From contig NZ_CP056047.1 of the NCBI RefSeq assembly GCF_021559775.1, positions 2,880,001 through 2,944,000 of the forward strand: 64,000 nucleotides of DNA, given 5' to 3'. Source of the stretch: Gillisella vitis (GTDB lineage Bacteria > Pseudomonadota > Alphaproteobacteria > Rhizobiales > Rhizobiaceae). Position 1 is the first letter of the stretch, and each line of letters begins with the position of its first letter. Made by a program: the position numbers and the translations under genes. Positions 36,088 to 44,631 of this stretch are shown piece after piece. The notes under the pieces were generated by a model that searched no databases, was not told where the DNA came from, and saw only the letters and a list, made by a program, of their open reading frames with translations.

Positions 36088-37703
36088 TGCGCGCCTTTGC
36101 TACGCTTCTCGACCGCCTCGTCCTGACCCCGAGCCGCAATGGCAAGCTCAAGCTGTTGGCAGATTATTTTGCCAGCGTACCGGACCCGGATCGCGGTTAT
36201 GCGCTAGGCGTTCTGGCCGGAACGCTCGATCTGAAGACGGTCAAACCAGCCCTCCTGAAAGAACTGGTGCTGGAGCGGATGGACCCTGTCCTCTTCGGTT
36301 ATTCCTATGATTATGTCGGCGATCTCGCCGAAACCATTTCGCTGGTCTGGGATCAGGACCGTGGCGAAAAGGCCGAAATTGCCGAACCAAGCCTTGGCGA
36401 GGTCGTGGCCCTCATGCAATCGCTTGGCCGCACCCAGGTGCGGGGTGCCGTGCGCGACCTGCTCGACCAGCTCGACACGTCCGGCCGCTTTGCCTTTCTC
36501 AAACTGGCGACCGGCGGCTTGCGGATCGGGGTTTCGGCAAGGCTTGCCAAACAAGCTCTTGCCGAGATGTCGGGCAAGGATGTCGGGGAGATCGAGACGC
36601 TGTGGCATGGGCTGGAGCCACCCTATGTGAGCCTGTTTGCCTGGCTTGAGGGCGGCGCAGACAAGCCCGTGCTGGCGACACCGGCAATCTTTCATTCGGT
36701 CATGTTGTCCAATCCGGTCGGCAATGGCGATCTGGATGGTCTCGATCCCGCCGATTATGCCGCCGAGTGGAAATGGGACGGTATCCGGGTGCAGCTTTCG
36801 CGCCATGGAGACACCTGCCGCCTCTATTCCCGCTCCGGCGACGACATTTCCGGGGCTTTTCCCGATATTGTCGCGGCGGCGAATTTCGATGGAGTGATCG
36901 ATGGCGAATTGCTGGTCGGCGGCACCGCCCGCTCCAATCAGCCGACCCGCAGCTTTTCCGATCTTCAGCAACGGCTGAACCGCAAGAGCGTCACGACGAA
37001 AATGCTCAGCGATTATCCGGCCTTCATCCGCGCCTATGATCTGCTGTTTACCGGCGACCAGGATGTGCGAAACCTCGGCTATGAGGTACGCCGGGGGTTA
37101 CTTGCAGAGATTGTCGAAAAAGCCCCCGCCACCCGATTCGATCTCTCGCCGCTAATCCCGTTTTCCAGCTGGGGCGAGTTGGACGCGCTGCGACACGCCC
37201 CGCCCGATCCGGTCATCGAAGGGGTAATGATCAAGCGCCGCGACAGCATCTACCAGGCGGGGCGCGCCAAAGGGCCGTGGTTCAAGTGGAAAAAGCAGCC
37301 GCTGAATGTGGATGCGGTGCTGATGTATGCCCAGCGCGGCCATGGCAAGCGCTCCAGCTATTATTCCGATTTTACCTTCGGGGTCTGGATGCAGATGCCG
37401 GAAGGCGGCAGGCAACTGGTGCCGGTGGGCAAGGCCTATTTCGGCTTTACCGACCAGGAGCTGGAGATTCTCGATAAATATGTGCGCAACAATACCATCG
37501 ACCGGTTCGGACCAGTCCGCTCGATCCGCGCCGAGCCGGAGCATGGTTTCGTGGTGGAGGTGGCGTTTGAAGGGCTGAACCGGTCCACCCGGCACAAATC
37601 CGGCGTCGCCATGCGCTTTCCCCGGATTTCGCGGTTACGGAGCGACAAACTTCCGCGTGATGCTGACCGCCTGGAAACGCTGCTGCATATGCTGCCAGCA
37701 TGA
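36087..37703 (+). CDS. ATP-dependent DNA ligase (cisplatin-damage-response type)
   Basis: 538 residues. N-terminal DNA-binding domain (about 1-200), then the nucleotidyltransferase domain with the adenylated lysine in AEWKWDGIRVQL (near residue 230) and an OB-fold domain with the KWKK motif V (near 395). It joins nicks in a repair role separate from the NAD-dependent LigA. The usual four-gene form of this system also carries a DEAD/Lhr helicase and a PdeM phosphoesterase; neither is adjacent, so only the exonuclease-ligase core is here. Confidence 0.9.
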   Translation: MRAFATLLDRLVLTPSRNGKLKLLADYFASVPDPDRGYALGVLAGTLDLKTVKPALLKELVLERMDPVLFGYSYDYVGDLAETISLVWDQDRGEKAEIAEPSLGEVVALMQSLGRTQVRGAVRDLLDQLDTSGRFAFLKLATGGLRIGVSARLAKQALAEMSGKDVGEIETLWHGLEPPYVSLFAWLEGGADKPVLATPAIFHSVMLSNPVGNGDLDGLDPADYAAEWKWDGIRVQLSRHGDTCRLYSRSGDDISGAFPDIVAAANFDGVIDGELLVGGTARSNQPTRSFSDLQQRLNRKSVTTKMLSDYPAFIRAYDLLFTGDQDVRNLGYEVRRGLLAEIVEKAPATRFDLSPLIPFSSWGELDALRHAPPDPVIEGVMIKRRDSIYQAGRAKGPWFKWKKQPLNVDAVLMYAQRGHGKRSSYYSDFTFGVWMQMPEGGRQLVPVGKAYFGFTDQELEILDKYVRNNTIDRFGPVRSIRAEPEHGFVVEVAFEGLNRSTRHKSGVAMRFPRISRLRSDKLPRDADRLETLLHMLPA

Positions 37704-37715
37704 CCATAACGTCAT

Positions 37716-37755
37716 AAAAAAGCGGCGCCAGAACCATCATGGTTTCCAGCGCCGC
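37716..37755 (-). terminator. Intrinsic terminator of csbD
   Basis: Reading leftward, GCGGCGC pairs with GCGCCGC (37722-37728 with 37749-37755), with an inner AACCA/TGGTT pairing, and is followed by T6 (complement of 37716-37721). It lies 45 nt after the csbD stop. Confidence 0.85.
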
Positions 37756-37799
37756 ACCCGCAAGACGACATCATGTCGCCAGACTGCGGTTAGGGTATA

Positions 37800-37997
37800 T
37801 TAGTGGCGTTTGACCCAATCGTCGATCTCTCGGTCGGCCTCATCCTGGCCTTTTCCATAGAGTTCCTGCAATTTGCCGCTCAATTGTTTGCGATTACCAG
37901 CAATAACATCCAGGTCGTCGCCGGTCAGCTTGCCCCATTGAGCCTGGGCCTTGCCCTTGAATTGTTCCCAATTGCCTTCAACACGGTTCCAGTTCAT
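37800..37997 (-). CDS. CsbD-family stress protein
   Basis: A 65-residue hydrophilic protein with the CsbD pattern (NRVEGNWEQFKGKAQAQWGKLT...DDLDVIAGNRKQL). Members are abundant general-stress proteins in many bacteria; the molecular role is unknown. GAGGAGACC precedes the ATG. A perfect EcfG-type promoter lies 84-108 nt upstream, and a terminator follows, making it a monocistronic stress gene. Confidence 0.9.
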   Translation of the reverse strand: MNWNRVEGNWEQFKGKAQAQWGKLTGDDLDVIAGNRKQLSGKLQELYGKGQDEADREIDDWVKRH

Positions 37998-38080
37998 CGC
38001 GGTCTCCTCTGCGATTGGCGATTTCAAGAAGCCCGTGCCGCCGTCAAATATCAGCGGTCCGAGCATGGTAGCATGAGATT

Positions 38081-38105
38081 AACGTCATGCAACCTGGAAG
38101 GTTCC
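38081..38105 (-). promoter_or_regulatory. EcfG-type promoter of csbD
   Basis: On the minus strand this reads GGAAC (38105-38101), a 16-nt spacer, then CGTT (38084-38081), matching the general-stress sigma factor consensus. It is 84 nt before the csbD ATG. Confidence 0.85.
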
Positions 38106-38188
38106 GATTATGACGATCGGGCGCGCTTGCACAGGGGTCAACACAATCATCCCATGCAAGATAGGTGATCCGAAAATAGTTGAAAAAT

Positions 38189-38213
38189 GGAACCCTTGGG
38201 CCTGAGCAACGTT
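38189..38213 (+). promoter_or_regulatory. EcfG-type promoter of the DUF883/holin-like pair
   Basis: GGAAC at 38189-38193 and CGTT at 38210-38213 are separated by exactly 16 nt. It lies 71 nt before the DUF883 gene start. It and the csbD promoter face away from each other in one intergenic region. Confidence 0.85.
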
Positions 38214-38283
38214 TGTTGATAGAGTTCGAGCCGCAGACGGGATAACGGTTTGCGCAGCCTTAAAATCCAGAAGGAGTTCGTCC

Positions 38284-38583
38284 ATGGTCGATATCAATGA
38301 AGCCGTCAACGATGTGGAAGCAGAAGCACGGTCCAAGGAACTCGAAGCACAGATCGAGCAGCTCAAGCAGGACGTTGCCTCGCTGACGAGCACGCTCGCC
38401 TCCCTCGGCAGTGCAACCTTGCATCAGGTCGGCGACAAGGCATCGGATGCGATCAGCTCCGCACGCAGCAGCGTTTCCGCGCTGGAACAGGATCTGGAAG
38501 ATAAAATTCGGGCAAAGCCTTTGCAGTCGGTCGCGATTGCCGCCGGTCTCGGCTTCATTTTCGCTCTGCTGTCGCGGCGCTAA
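38284..38583 (+). CDS. DUF883 (ElaB/YqjD-like) membrane-anchored stress protein
   Basis: 99 residues. An acidic N-terminal coiled coil (about 5-60) rich in Glu, Lys and Gln leads to a single C-terminal membrane helix (SVAIAAGLGFIFALLSRR). E. coli relatives are stationary-phase, inner-membrane proteins that bind ribosomes. It is the first gene of a two-gene operon behind an EcfG promoter. Confidence 0.85.
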   Translation: MVDINEAVNDVEAEARSKELEAQIEQLKQDVASLTSTLASLGSATLHQVGDKASDAISSARSSVSALEQDLEDKIRAKPLQSVAIAAGLGFIFALLSRR

Positions 38584-38586
38584 TCA

Positions 38587-39021
38587 ATGTTCGGTTTGCT
38601 CACACGTCTGACACTGGTGGCCGCAGAAGGCGTGAAGCCAAGAATCGACAAGGCTCGGCGCAACGCCATCGCTGGCGCTATTGCCGGGTTTTGCTTTCTG
38701 ATTGCCATCGTTGCGGGGATTGTTTCCGGCTGGATCTTCCTGGCAGCTGAAATCGGATCAGGCCAGGCCGGGCTGGTGATTACAGGCGTCGCGGTGTTGA
38801 TCGGTCTGATCACACTAGCGGTCGTCTCTATCATCAATCGCCGTGAGGCGCGCCGGCGGGCATTTCTTCAAACCGCGACGCTGGCAGCGACCGATCCACT
38901 GACCATGGGCCTGATGGGACGCTTGCCTGGGATGCTGAAGGTCAACCCGATCGTCGGGGTCGCGGCGGTCGGCATGCTGGCCTATCTGTTTGCGCGCAGC
39001 CAGGGGATCGGCCGTAAGTAA
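38587..39021 (+). CDS. Holin-like small membrane protein (phage holin family / YqjE-like)
   Basis: 144 residues with two adjacent membrane helices (about 28-75), a basic cytoplasmic stretch (NRREARRRAF) and a third hydrophobic patch near the C-terminus. It starts 3 nt after the DUF883 gene, the same pairing seen for YqjD-YqjE in enterobacteria. There is no phage context, so a lysis role is unlikely; it is more likely an envelope stress component under EcfG control. Confidence 0.7.
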   Translation: MFGLLTRLTLVAAEGVKPRIDKARRNAIAGAIAGFCFLIAIVAGIVSGWIFLAAEIGSGQAGLVITGVAVLIGLITLAVVSIINRREARRRAFLQTATLAATDPLTMGLMGRLPGMLKVNPIVGVAAVGMLAYLFARSQGIGRK

Positions 39022-39131
39022 CGGCAAATCCAATAGCAGTTGTTAAGTGCAGTCATAACCTCAACCGACGACGGAGCCCTGTTTCGGCGGTGTTCTTTGT
39101 CGCCTTGTTTTTAACCGAAAGGACCAAATCC

Positions 39132-39644
39132 ATGGCCAAAGTTGCAGAAGTATTGAAGCCCAGAGCTCGTGACGAAAAAATCAGCATCGGTCTCGAAGAC
39201 AAATACCGCGAACAGGCCTCCAAGGATCTCTCCAAGATCCTGGCAGCCACTTATGCGCTGACAATCAAGACCCAGGTCTATCACTGGAACGTGGTTGGCC
39301 CGCTGTTCAAGCCGATCCACGAACTGACGGAAGAGCATTACAACACGCTGTTTGCCGCCGTCGACATTATTGCCGAGCGTATTCGTGCCCTCGGGCATCT
39401 TGCCCCAGTCAACCTGCAAAGCAGCAGCAATTTCGCACCAAAGACTGGCGAGACCCAGCATCACGCCGCCATCGACATGGTCAAAGATCTGATCGCAGAC
39501 CACGAGGCTGCCGTGCGCCAGATGCGCGAGGTCGGCGAGGCTGCCGACGAAGCTGGCGATCTGGTTACATCAGACATGCTGACAGCGCGACTGACCTTCC
39601 ACGAAAAAGCATTGTGGATGCTGCGGGCGATTATCGCTTCATAA
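39132..39644 (+). CDS. dps: Dps-family DNA-binding ferritin-like protein
   Basis: 170 residues with the Dps ferroxidase signature: HWNVVGPLFKPIHELTEEHY and D-IIAERI. Twelve subunits form a shell that oxidises Fe2+ with peroxide and shields DNA. It follows the holin-like gene after a 110-nt gap. No clear EcfG site was seen directly upstream, though stress control fits the setting. A bidirectional hairpin separates it from the convergent nepR-like gene. Confidence 0.92.
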   Translation: MAKVAEVLKPRARDEKISIGLEDKYREQASKDLSKILAATYALTIKTQVYHWNVVGPLFKPIHELTEEHYNTLFAAVDIIAERIRALGHLAPVNLQSSSNFAPKTGETQHHAAIDMVKDLIADHEAAVRQMREVGEAADEAGDLVTSDMLTARLTFHEKALWMLRAIIAS

Positions 39645-39701
39645 GAGCATTTTCAGAAAAATGCCGGAGCCAGTTTCACCGAAAAGACCGGTTTGAACAA
39701 C

Positions 39702-39741
39702 AAAAGCGTCATGTGATTTGCAAAACACATGACGCTTTTTC
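39702..39741. terminator. Bidirectional terminator between dps and the nepR-like gene
   Basis: A 14-bp stem (AAAAGCGTCATGTG / CACATGACGCTTTT) around a 10-nt loop, with a T run on the + side and an A run that becomes T on the minus side. It is placed to end both convergent genes. Confidence 0.85.
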
Positions 39742-39779
39742 TATATTTCCCGTCACCTCGTGTGTCGTGAACACCGGTT

Positions 39780-39974
39780 TCAGGCTTTATCCGACTTGGA
39801 CTTCGCCGCCTGCTCGGCAGCATCGAGCCTCTCCAGCAGGTCCAGAAAGTGATCCGGGGTCCCCTCCTCGACAAGCTCATCGTAATAGGTTTTCAAACGC
39901 GCCGCGATCATGGCATTGGCCTGGCTCTGCTTTGCCGGAGCTTTGACGGATTTCGAGGACTTTTTTTCGGACAT
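39780..39974 (-). CDS. NepR-like anti-sigma factor, first paralogue
   Basis: 64 residues. A basic, Ser/Lys-rich head precedes the NepR helix region (LKTYYDELVEEGTPDHFLDL then LERLDAAEQ). NepR proteins hold EcfG inactive until phospho-PhyR takes them away. It shares the DLLERLDAAEQ core with the NepR encoded beside ecfG but is monocistronic. No EcfG promoter was seen upstream, so it may be expressed constitutively or target another sigma factor. The start at 39974 was chosen over 40031 by similarity to the paralogue. Confidence 0.8.
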   Translation of the reverse strand: MSEKKSSKSVKAPAKQSQANAMIAARLKTYYDELVEEGTPDHFLDLLERLDAAEQAAKSKSDKA

Positions 39975-40654
39975 GATGTCAATGCCTGCGGCCTGGAGAG
40001 GGAGCTTGTTATATGATATGCATTCTATCAAGAAATAGATCGCAGCAAGAGCAATCCTGGTTTTTTGTATCCAAGACAGTTACAAACAAGACAATAGCAC
40101 AATGCCGGGCATGGCTTTCTTGATCTTTGTCAAATAGAGATCCGAACATTCGAACATATAAATCAACTGCATCCGATGCATTGACCCTGAACATCAGAAT
40201 GAATATCGCTGCTTGTTTAAACCACTGTGGATATCTATAGCAATTCTAGAAATCCAGGGGTGTTGGTCGAATCAAAACCCTTTTATCCCTAGTGACCGAA
40301 AAGCCTTCAATGATTTTGGCAGGAAAGGATTGCCGCAGGATTTGCGTCTTGAACTTCACCGGTCCACTGGCATAAGCTCGTGAGCATCATCTGATTTTAA
40401 CGCCTGCCCATTCTTTTCCCAGTCTCGCGACAGTGGTTTGCCTTGCCCATAAAGACGAAAATCATCGAAGATCGCTCGTCATACCCTTTGCAAATATCTC
40501 AAGCCTTTGACAGATTTGATATATTGCGATCTCTTCGAGACGGGGACACATCGGGGTCTTTGCACGATAATATAAGTGCAGGTCATGACGTGGATAGAAT
40601 GGATCGATATCGACCGGCACCCCGCACGGATCGGCAAATAGCCGGACGAAATTT
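39975..40654. other. Long gene-free region upstream of phyR
   Basis: About 680 bp with no convincing coding sequence on either strand; the open frames present lack ribosome sites and family patterns. The first 250 bp are AT-rich. It must contain the promoter of the nepR-like gene. I found no tRNA, strong hairpin or repeat in it. A small RNA or decayed gene cannot be excluded. Confidence 0.4.
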
Positions 40655-40679
40655 GGAACTTTTTTTGGATCCCCGCGTT
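40655..40679 (+). promoter_or_regulatory. EcfG-type promoter of phyR
   Basis: GGAAC at 40655-40659, a 16-nt spacer and CGTT at 40676-40679, 45 nt before the phyR ATG. It predicts that the stress sigma factor amplifies its own activator. Confidence 0.85.
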
Positions 40680-40723
40680 TGCTAGCGAGTTTATGCTGCA
40701 TTCGTGCAAACTGGAGAAGCTGA

Positions 40724-41518
40724 ATGTCCCTTACCACCCGCGTCGCTGCTCATATTCCTTATTTGAGGCGATATGCCCGAGCTGTCACGGGCTCGCAGAC
40801 ATCAGGCGACGCCTATGTCGCCGCTGTTCTGGAGGCTCTGATCGCCGATCTTTCGGTCTATCCCGAAGCCAGCAGTGATCGGGTTTCGCTTTATAAACTG
40901 TTTGTCACGATTTTTGGCTCGACCCATGTCGAAATCCGGCCAATGACCTCGCCTTTTGCCTGGGAAAAACGGGCCGCGTCTAATCTGTTGGCCGTTCCTC
41001 CGCGTGAGCGACACGCCTTCCTGCTGATCTCAGTCGAAGGCTTTACCTATGAGGAAGCTGCGGAAGTGCTCGGCGTCAGCGACAGCGAATTCCGGGGTCT
41101 GTTCAACCAGGCCGCCGTGGAAATCTCCCGCCAGGTGGCAACCGACATCATGATCATCGAAGATGAACCGCTGATCGCGCTCGATATTGAGCAGATGGTG
41201 GAGGATCTTGGTCATCGCGTCACCGGCATTGCCCGGACCCACAAGGAAGCCGTTGAGCTTTATGGCCGAACCAACCCGAAAATGGTGCTTGCCGACATCC
41301 AGCTTGCCGATGGAAGCTCCGGCATCGACGCCATCAACGATATCCTGAAGGTGGATACCGTACCGGTGATCTTCATTACCGCCTTCCCGGAACGTTTGCT
41401 GACCGGCGAGCGGCCAGAACCTGCATTTCTCGTCACCAAGCCGTTCAATCCCGATATGGTCAAGGCACTGATCAGCCAGGCACTGTTCTTCAACGAACAT
41501 GCCAAACAAGATGCCTGA
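40724..41518 (+). CDS. phyR: Anti-anti-sigma response regulator of the general stress response
   Basis: 264 residues. An N-terminal sigma-factor-like domain (about 1-135, with the region-4-like EGFTYEEAAEVLGVSDSEFR) mimics EcfG. A C-terminal receiver domain (about 140-260) has the acidic pair near Glu146-Asp147 and phosphoacceptor Asp191 (VLADIQ). Phosphorylation frees the sigma-like domain to bind NepR and so release EcfG. It has its own EcfG-type promoter and is followed by the HWE kinase gene that probably feeds it. Confidence 0.95.
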   Translation: MSLTTRVAAHIPYLRRYARAVTGSQTSGDAYVAAVLEALIADLSVYPEASSDRVSLYKLFVTIFGSTHVEIRPMTSPFAWEKRAASNLLAVPPRERHAFLLISVEGFTYEEAAEVLGVSDSEFRGLFNQAAVEISRQVATDIMIIEDEPLIALDIEQMVEDLGHRVTGIARTHKEAVELYGRTNPKMVLADIQLADGSSGIDAINDILKVDTVPVIFITAFPERLLTGERPEPAFLVTKPFNPDMVKALISQALFFNEHAKQDA

Positions 41519-41695
41519 CGGCTGGACCATGCGATTTTGGACCGGTTCGGTTTGGCATCGCAGTCAATGAAGAGATAGCGTCGAAGCACGAGGCGCCGGA
41601 TAAAACGGATCGTCATTGCGATGTTGGTGAAACTATGCAGGCGCATGGATGCCGCGCGCCCTTGAAAAGGGGCTACCGCCGCTGGAGAGAAGCAC

Positions 41696-42691
41696 TTGGT
41701 AAATCGGTTGACATGGTTCGAACCGCAGCGTGCTGACAGGCCCTTGCGTGAGTTCTTTATCACGGCCCTGCTGGATATTGGCGCAAGCCTGACCCTTCAG
41801 GACATGGACGGGCGCTATATCTGCATTACATCCCTGCCCCAGCGTTGGCCGCTTGCCCATGGCGAAGAACCCAGTGACGATTCGATTTTCGGACCCGAAA
41901 TCGGCGCCCAGTTGCGGGAGTTGAAAGCCGGGCTGGTGGAGGCGGACCAGGGTGCGGAACTGAATGTCGAACCGGGCGACGATACGGTGTTTGAATTTCG
42001 CTGCCGGATGATCCGCATCAGCCCGGAAGAGGTCTGCATGATGACGATCCTGGTGGACCGGACCGAAGAAAAGCGCCGCGAACGGCTATTGCGCGCGCTG
42101 TTGCGTGAGGTCAGCCACCGATCGAAAAACCTGCTGGCGATCATTCAAAGTATTGCTTTTCAGACGGCACGTTATTCCGGGACGCTAGACCAGTTTCTGG
42201 GCAAGTTTCGCGGCAGGCTGCATGCACTGTCGATGTCGCAGGACCTGATTACCGATTCCAGCTGGCGCGGCGCTTATTTCCAGGATCTGGTCCGCCAGCA
42301 ATTGGAAAAATACGTGCCGGAAACGGCAAATCTTGTTCAGGTGTCCGGTGATAATGTTCTGCTGTCGCCCAATGCTTCCCTGCATATCGGGCTTGCCCTG
42401 CATGAGCTGATCGTCAACGCGGTCAGCCACGGCGATTTCATCAGCCAACGCAAGAAAATCGAGGTCGCCTGTCATCAGCAATGGACACGCAATGGCGAGG
42501 AAATCCGGGTGACCTGGAACGAGCCGATTGAAACACTGTCTGGCGAGGATCTGGAACGCGCCAGGGGACGATTTGGCAGCACGGTGCTCGAACGTGTTGT
42601 GCCCGCTTCCGTCAACGGCCATGTCGTCCACCGGTTCGATAAGGAAAGCGTCTATTATGAGCTGACATTTCCAGTCGAACTGCATGAATAA
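41696..42691 (+). CDS. HWE/HisKA_2-type sensor histidine kinase, probable PhyR kinase
   Basis: 331 residues, no membrane segment. An N-terminal PAS-like domain (about 20-120, ITALLDIGASLTLQDMDGRY) precedes the HWE dimerisation region with His141 in REVSHRSKNLLAII and an ATPase domain with HELIVNAVSHG. HWE kinases are the usual PhyK partners. It follows phyR on the same strand. The best start is a TTG with GGAGAG just upstream, unusual for these genes. The signal sensed is unknown and would be cytoplasmic. Confidence 0.85.
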   Translation: MVNRLTWFEPQRADRPLREFFITALLDIGASLTLQDMDGRYICITSLPQRWPLAHGEEPSDDSIFGPEIGAQLRELKAGLVEADQGAELNVEPGDDTVFEFRCRMIRISPEEVCMMTILVDRTEEKRRERLLRALLREVSHRSKNLLAIIQSIAFQTARYSGTLDQFLGKFRGRLHALSMSQDLITDSSWRGAYFQDLVRQQLEKYVPETANLVQVSGDNVLLSPNASLHIGLALHELIVNAVSHGDFISQRKKIEVACHQQWTRNGEEIRVTWNEPIETLSGEDLERARGRFGSTVLERVVPASVNGHVVHRFDKESVYYELTFPVELHE

Positions 42692-42945
42692 CTGTATTTC
42701 ACGCTACGGTCCCTGAGCAGGGAACCTATTCCTCTCGTCAATCTTTTGTGGGTGCGGGCTTTCGTGAGTGCGGACTTTGTGTATGCGAATGCGTTTACAC
42801 GCCGCGACACTGCACCCCGCCGCAATACGGTGCGTCGGAAACGATGCAAGTCCACTTGCGAGACAATTCAAACCTGCTGCATAATCCTGTCGCAACACTA
42901 TTCCGGTTTGCGAGCGACTGTGCAGGAGCGAGCCATGGAGCCCTG

Positions 42946-44013
42946 ATGCGCCTCTTTAATTGTTCCAATTGCAGAAACATGGTGTTCTTCGATAACACCC
43001 AATGCCTGTCCTGCCATTCCCTGTTGGGTTTTCGCCCATCCGATAACGGGTTTATCGCCATTGATTCCAGCAATGCCGCGCTGATCGATGGCGTGCCGCA
43101 GCAGGGCTTTATCCGGCTCTGCGCCAATGCGCGCCATGACGCCTGCAACTGGCTGGTCGAGGACGGTGAGGAATTTTGCCTCGCCTGCCGCCATAATCTG
43201 GTTATTCCTGATCTCTCCAGCAGCGACAATCTCGAAAACTGGCGCAAGATCGAAAATGCCAAACACGTGTTGTTTTATTCACTCCAGCGCTTCGGCCTGC
43301 CGTTGGTCACGCGCACTGATGCGACGCCAGACGGGCTGGCCTTCGAGTTCCTGGAAGACGATTCAGCCCGCACCGGCGGCCAGCCCGTCATGACCGGCCA
43401 TGATTCCGGCCTGATCACCCTGAATATCGCCGAGGGTTCCGATGCGGAGCGCGAAGCAAGGCGCGTGGCCCTGGGCGAACCGTTTCGGACCCTGATCGGC
43501 CATTTCCGCCACGAAGTCGGTCATTATTACTGGAATGTCCTGGTGCGCGACGGCAACCAACTCGAGCAATGCCGGGCAATTTTCGGCAATGACGAAGAAG
43601 ATTATGGCGAAGCCCTGCAACGGCATTATGCCAATGGACCAGTTCCGGGTTGGGAGGGCAGCTTCATCAGCGCCTATGCCGCCAGCCACCCCTGGGAAGA
43701 TTTCGCCGAAACCTGGGCTCACTACATCCATATTGTCGATGCCCTGGAAACGGCCTACGCGTTCGGCCTGCGCACCCGTCCGATCATCGATGAACAAAAC
43801 CTCACCGTGAAAGTCGATTTCGACCCCTATAGAGTGGACGGCGTCAGAGCCCTGATCGATGCATGGGTCCCGCTGACTGTCGCCGTCAACAGTATCAACC
43901 GCAGCATGGGCCAGCCGGATCTCTATCCCTTCGTGCTGTCGGAACCCGTCTTGGTGAAACTTCAATATATCCACGACCTCATTCATGGGGCCACGCATAA
44001 AGCCGGCTTCTGA
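42946..44013 (+). CDS. Putative zinc-binding metallopeptidase with N-terminal zinc ribbon
   Basis: 355 residues. The N-terminus has zinc-ribbon cysteines (CSNC and CLSC, then CANA, CNW and CLAC) over about 75 residues. The rest resembles the putative zinc-binding peptidase family, with HEVGHYYW as the HExxH-like site and a distal Glu in the DFAETWAHY segment. It starts 254 bp after the kinase gene, with no EcfG motif recognised. Its role in the stress island is unknown. Confidence 0.8.
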   Translation: MRLFNCSNCRNMVFFDNTQCLSCHSLLGFRPSDNGFIAIDSSNAALIDGVPQQGFIRLCANARHDACNWLVEDGEEFCLACRHNLVIPDLSSSDNLENWRKIENAKHVLFYSLQRFGLPLVTRTDATPDGLAFEFLEDDSARTGGQPVMTGHDSGLITLNIAEGSDAEREARRVALGEPFRTLIGHFRHEVGHYYWNVLVRDGNQLEQCRAIFGNDEEDYGEALQRHYANGPVPGWEGSFISAYAASHPWEDFAETWAHYIHIVDALETAYAFGLRTRPIIDEQNLTVKVDFDPYRVDGVRALIDAWVPLTVAVNSINRSMGQPDLYPFVLSEPVLVKLQYIHDLIHGATHKAGF

Positions 44014-44027
44014 AATCGACCTGCAGC

Positions 44028-44047
44028 GGGGAACCATCGGGTTCCCC
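44028..44047. terminator. Hairpin after the zinc peptidase gene
   Basis: GGGGAACC and GGTTCCCC pair around a 4-nt loop 14 nt after the stop. There is no T run, so it may be a stability hairpin rather than a full terminator. Confidence 0.45.
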
Positions 44048-44175
44048 GGGCACTCGCAGCTGATTACTGTGATATTTTGGCGACAGCATGCCCATGTTGC
44101 CCTTCTCCCGCCAGCCCCATCAGGAACAAGCGAATAGCCAGGCCGTTACCCTTTTCAAGGGTAAGGAGATTGGCC

Positions 44176-44490
44176 ATGATGAGCTTTGCGGCAATAATGG
44201 TGATTGTTGCTTGTCATCCCGAACGAACGGATTGCATAGACCGGCCTGTCGCCGTGATCGACTATGCCGATGCAAACCTGTGCCGGGCAGATCTGCCGGA
44301 GAAATTGCGTCGTCTGGAAGGTTATGCCCTGAAGATGTATGGGGATTGTGTTCCCGTCGCACCCAGCCTGCTTGCAGGAAAAACCGGCATTCGCTCCATC
44401 ATGGGGGCGCGCGAACTGCAAGCGTTGAAAAGCCAGGGCGGTTCTCAAAAACAAGTGCAGGCTGTGGCCTTGGACAATAACCGCTTCTAA
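44176..44490 (+). CDS. Hypothetical protein
   Basis: 104 residues, not recognised. AAGGAG lies 8 nt before the ATG-ATG start. The first 15 residues are hydrophobic (MMSFAAIMVIVAC) and could be a weak signal or an anchor; Cys residues at about 13, 19, 36 and 57 might form disulphides if exported. It lies between the zinc peptidase and the first DUF1328 gene. The open frame continues upstream to 44077, but the ribosome site favours this start. Confidence 0.5.
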   Translation: MMSFAAIMVIVACHPERTDCIDRPVAVIDYADANLCRADLPEKLRRLEGYALKMYGDCVPVAPSLLAGKTGIRSIMGARELQALKSQGGSQKQVQAVALDNNRF

Positions 44491-44580
44491 AGTCTGCTAA
44501 ATATCCATAAGCCCCTGGACACCCGAGGGCATTGTGAGCTTTTTCACACTCCCTGTGCTTCCGTCCGGTGATAAAACGCA

Positions 44581-44609
44581 ATAGGGCCCGGCAATTTGCC
44601 GGGCCCTAT
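44581..44609 (-). terminator. Terminator of the first DUF1328 gene
   Basis: A long GC-rich inverted repeat (ATAGGGCCCGGCAA / TTGCCGGGCCCTAT) starts 23 nt after the DUF1328 stop, read leftward, and is followed by TTGCGTTTTA. Confidence 0.75.
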
Positions 44610-44631
44610 CGTTGTTACCAGTTCGCAGGGA

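Noticed and set aside
38587..39021. Phage origin for the holin-like gene
   Set aside because: No phage genes lie nearby, and it pairs with a DUF883 gene behind a stress promoter.
40443..40737. Short frames on both strands just upstream of phyR
   Set aside because: They overlap each other and the EcfG promoter, and lack ribosome sites.
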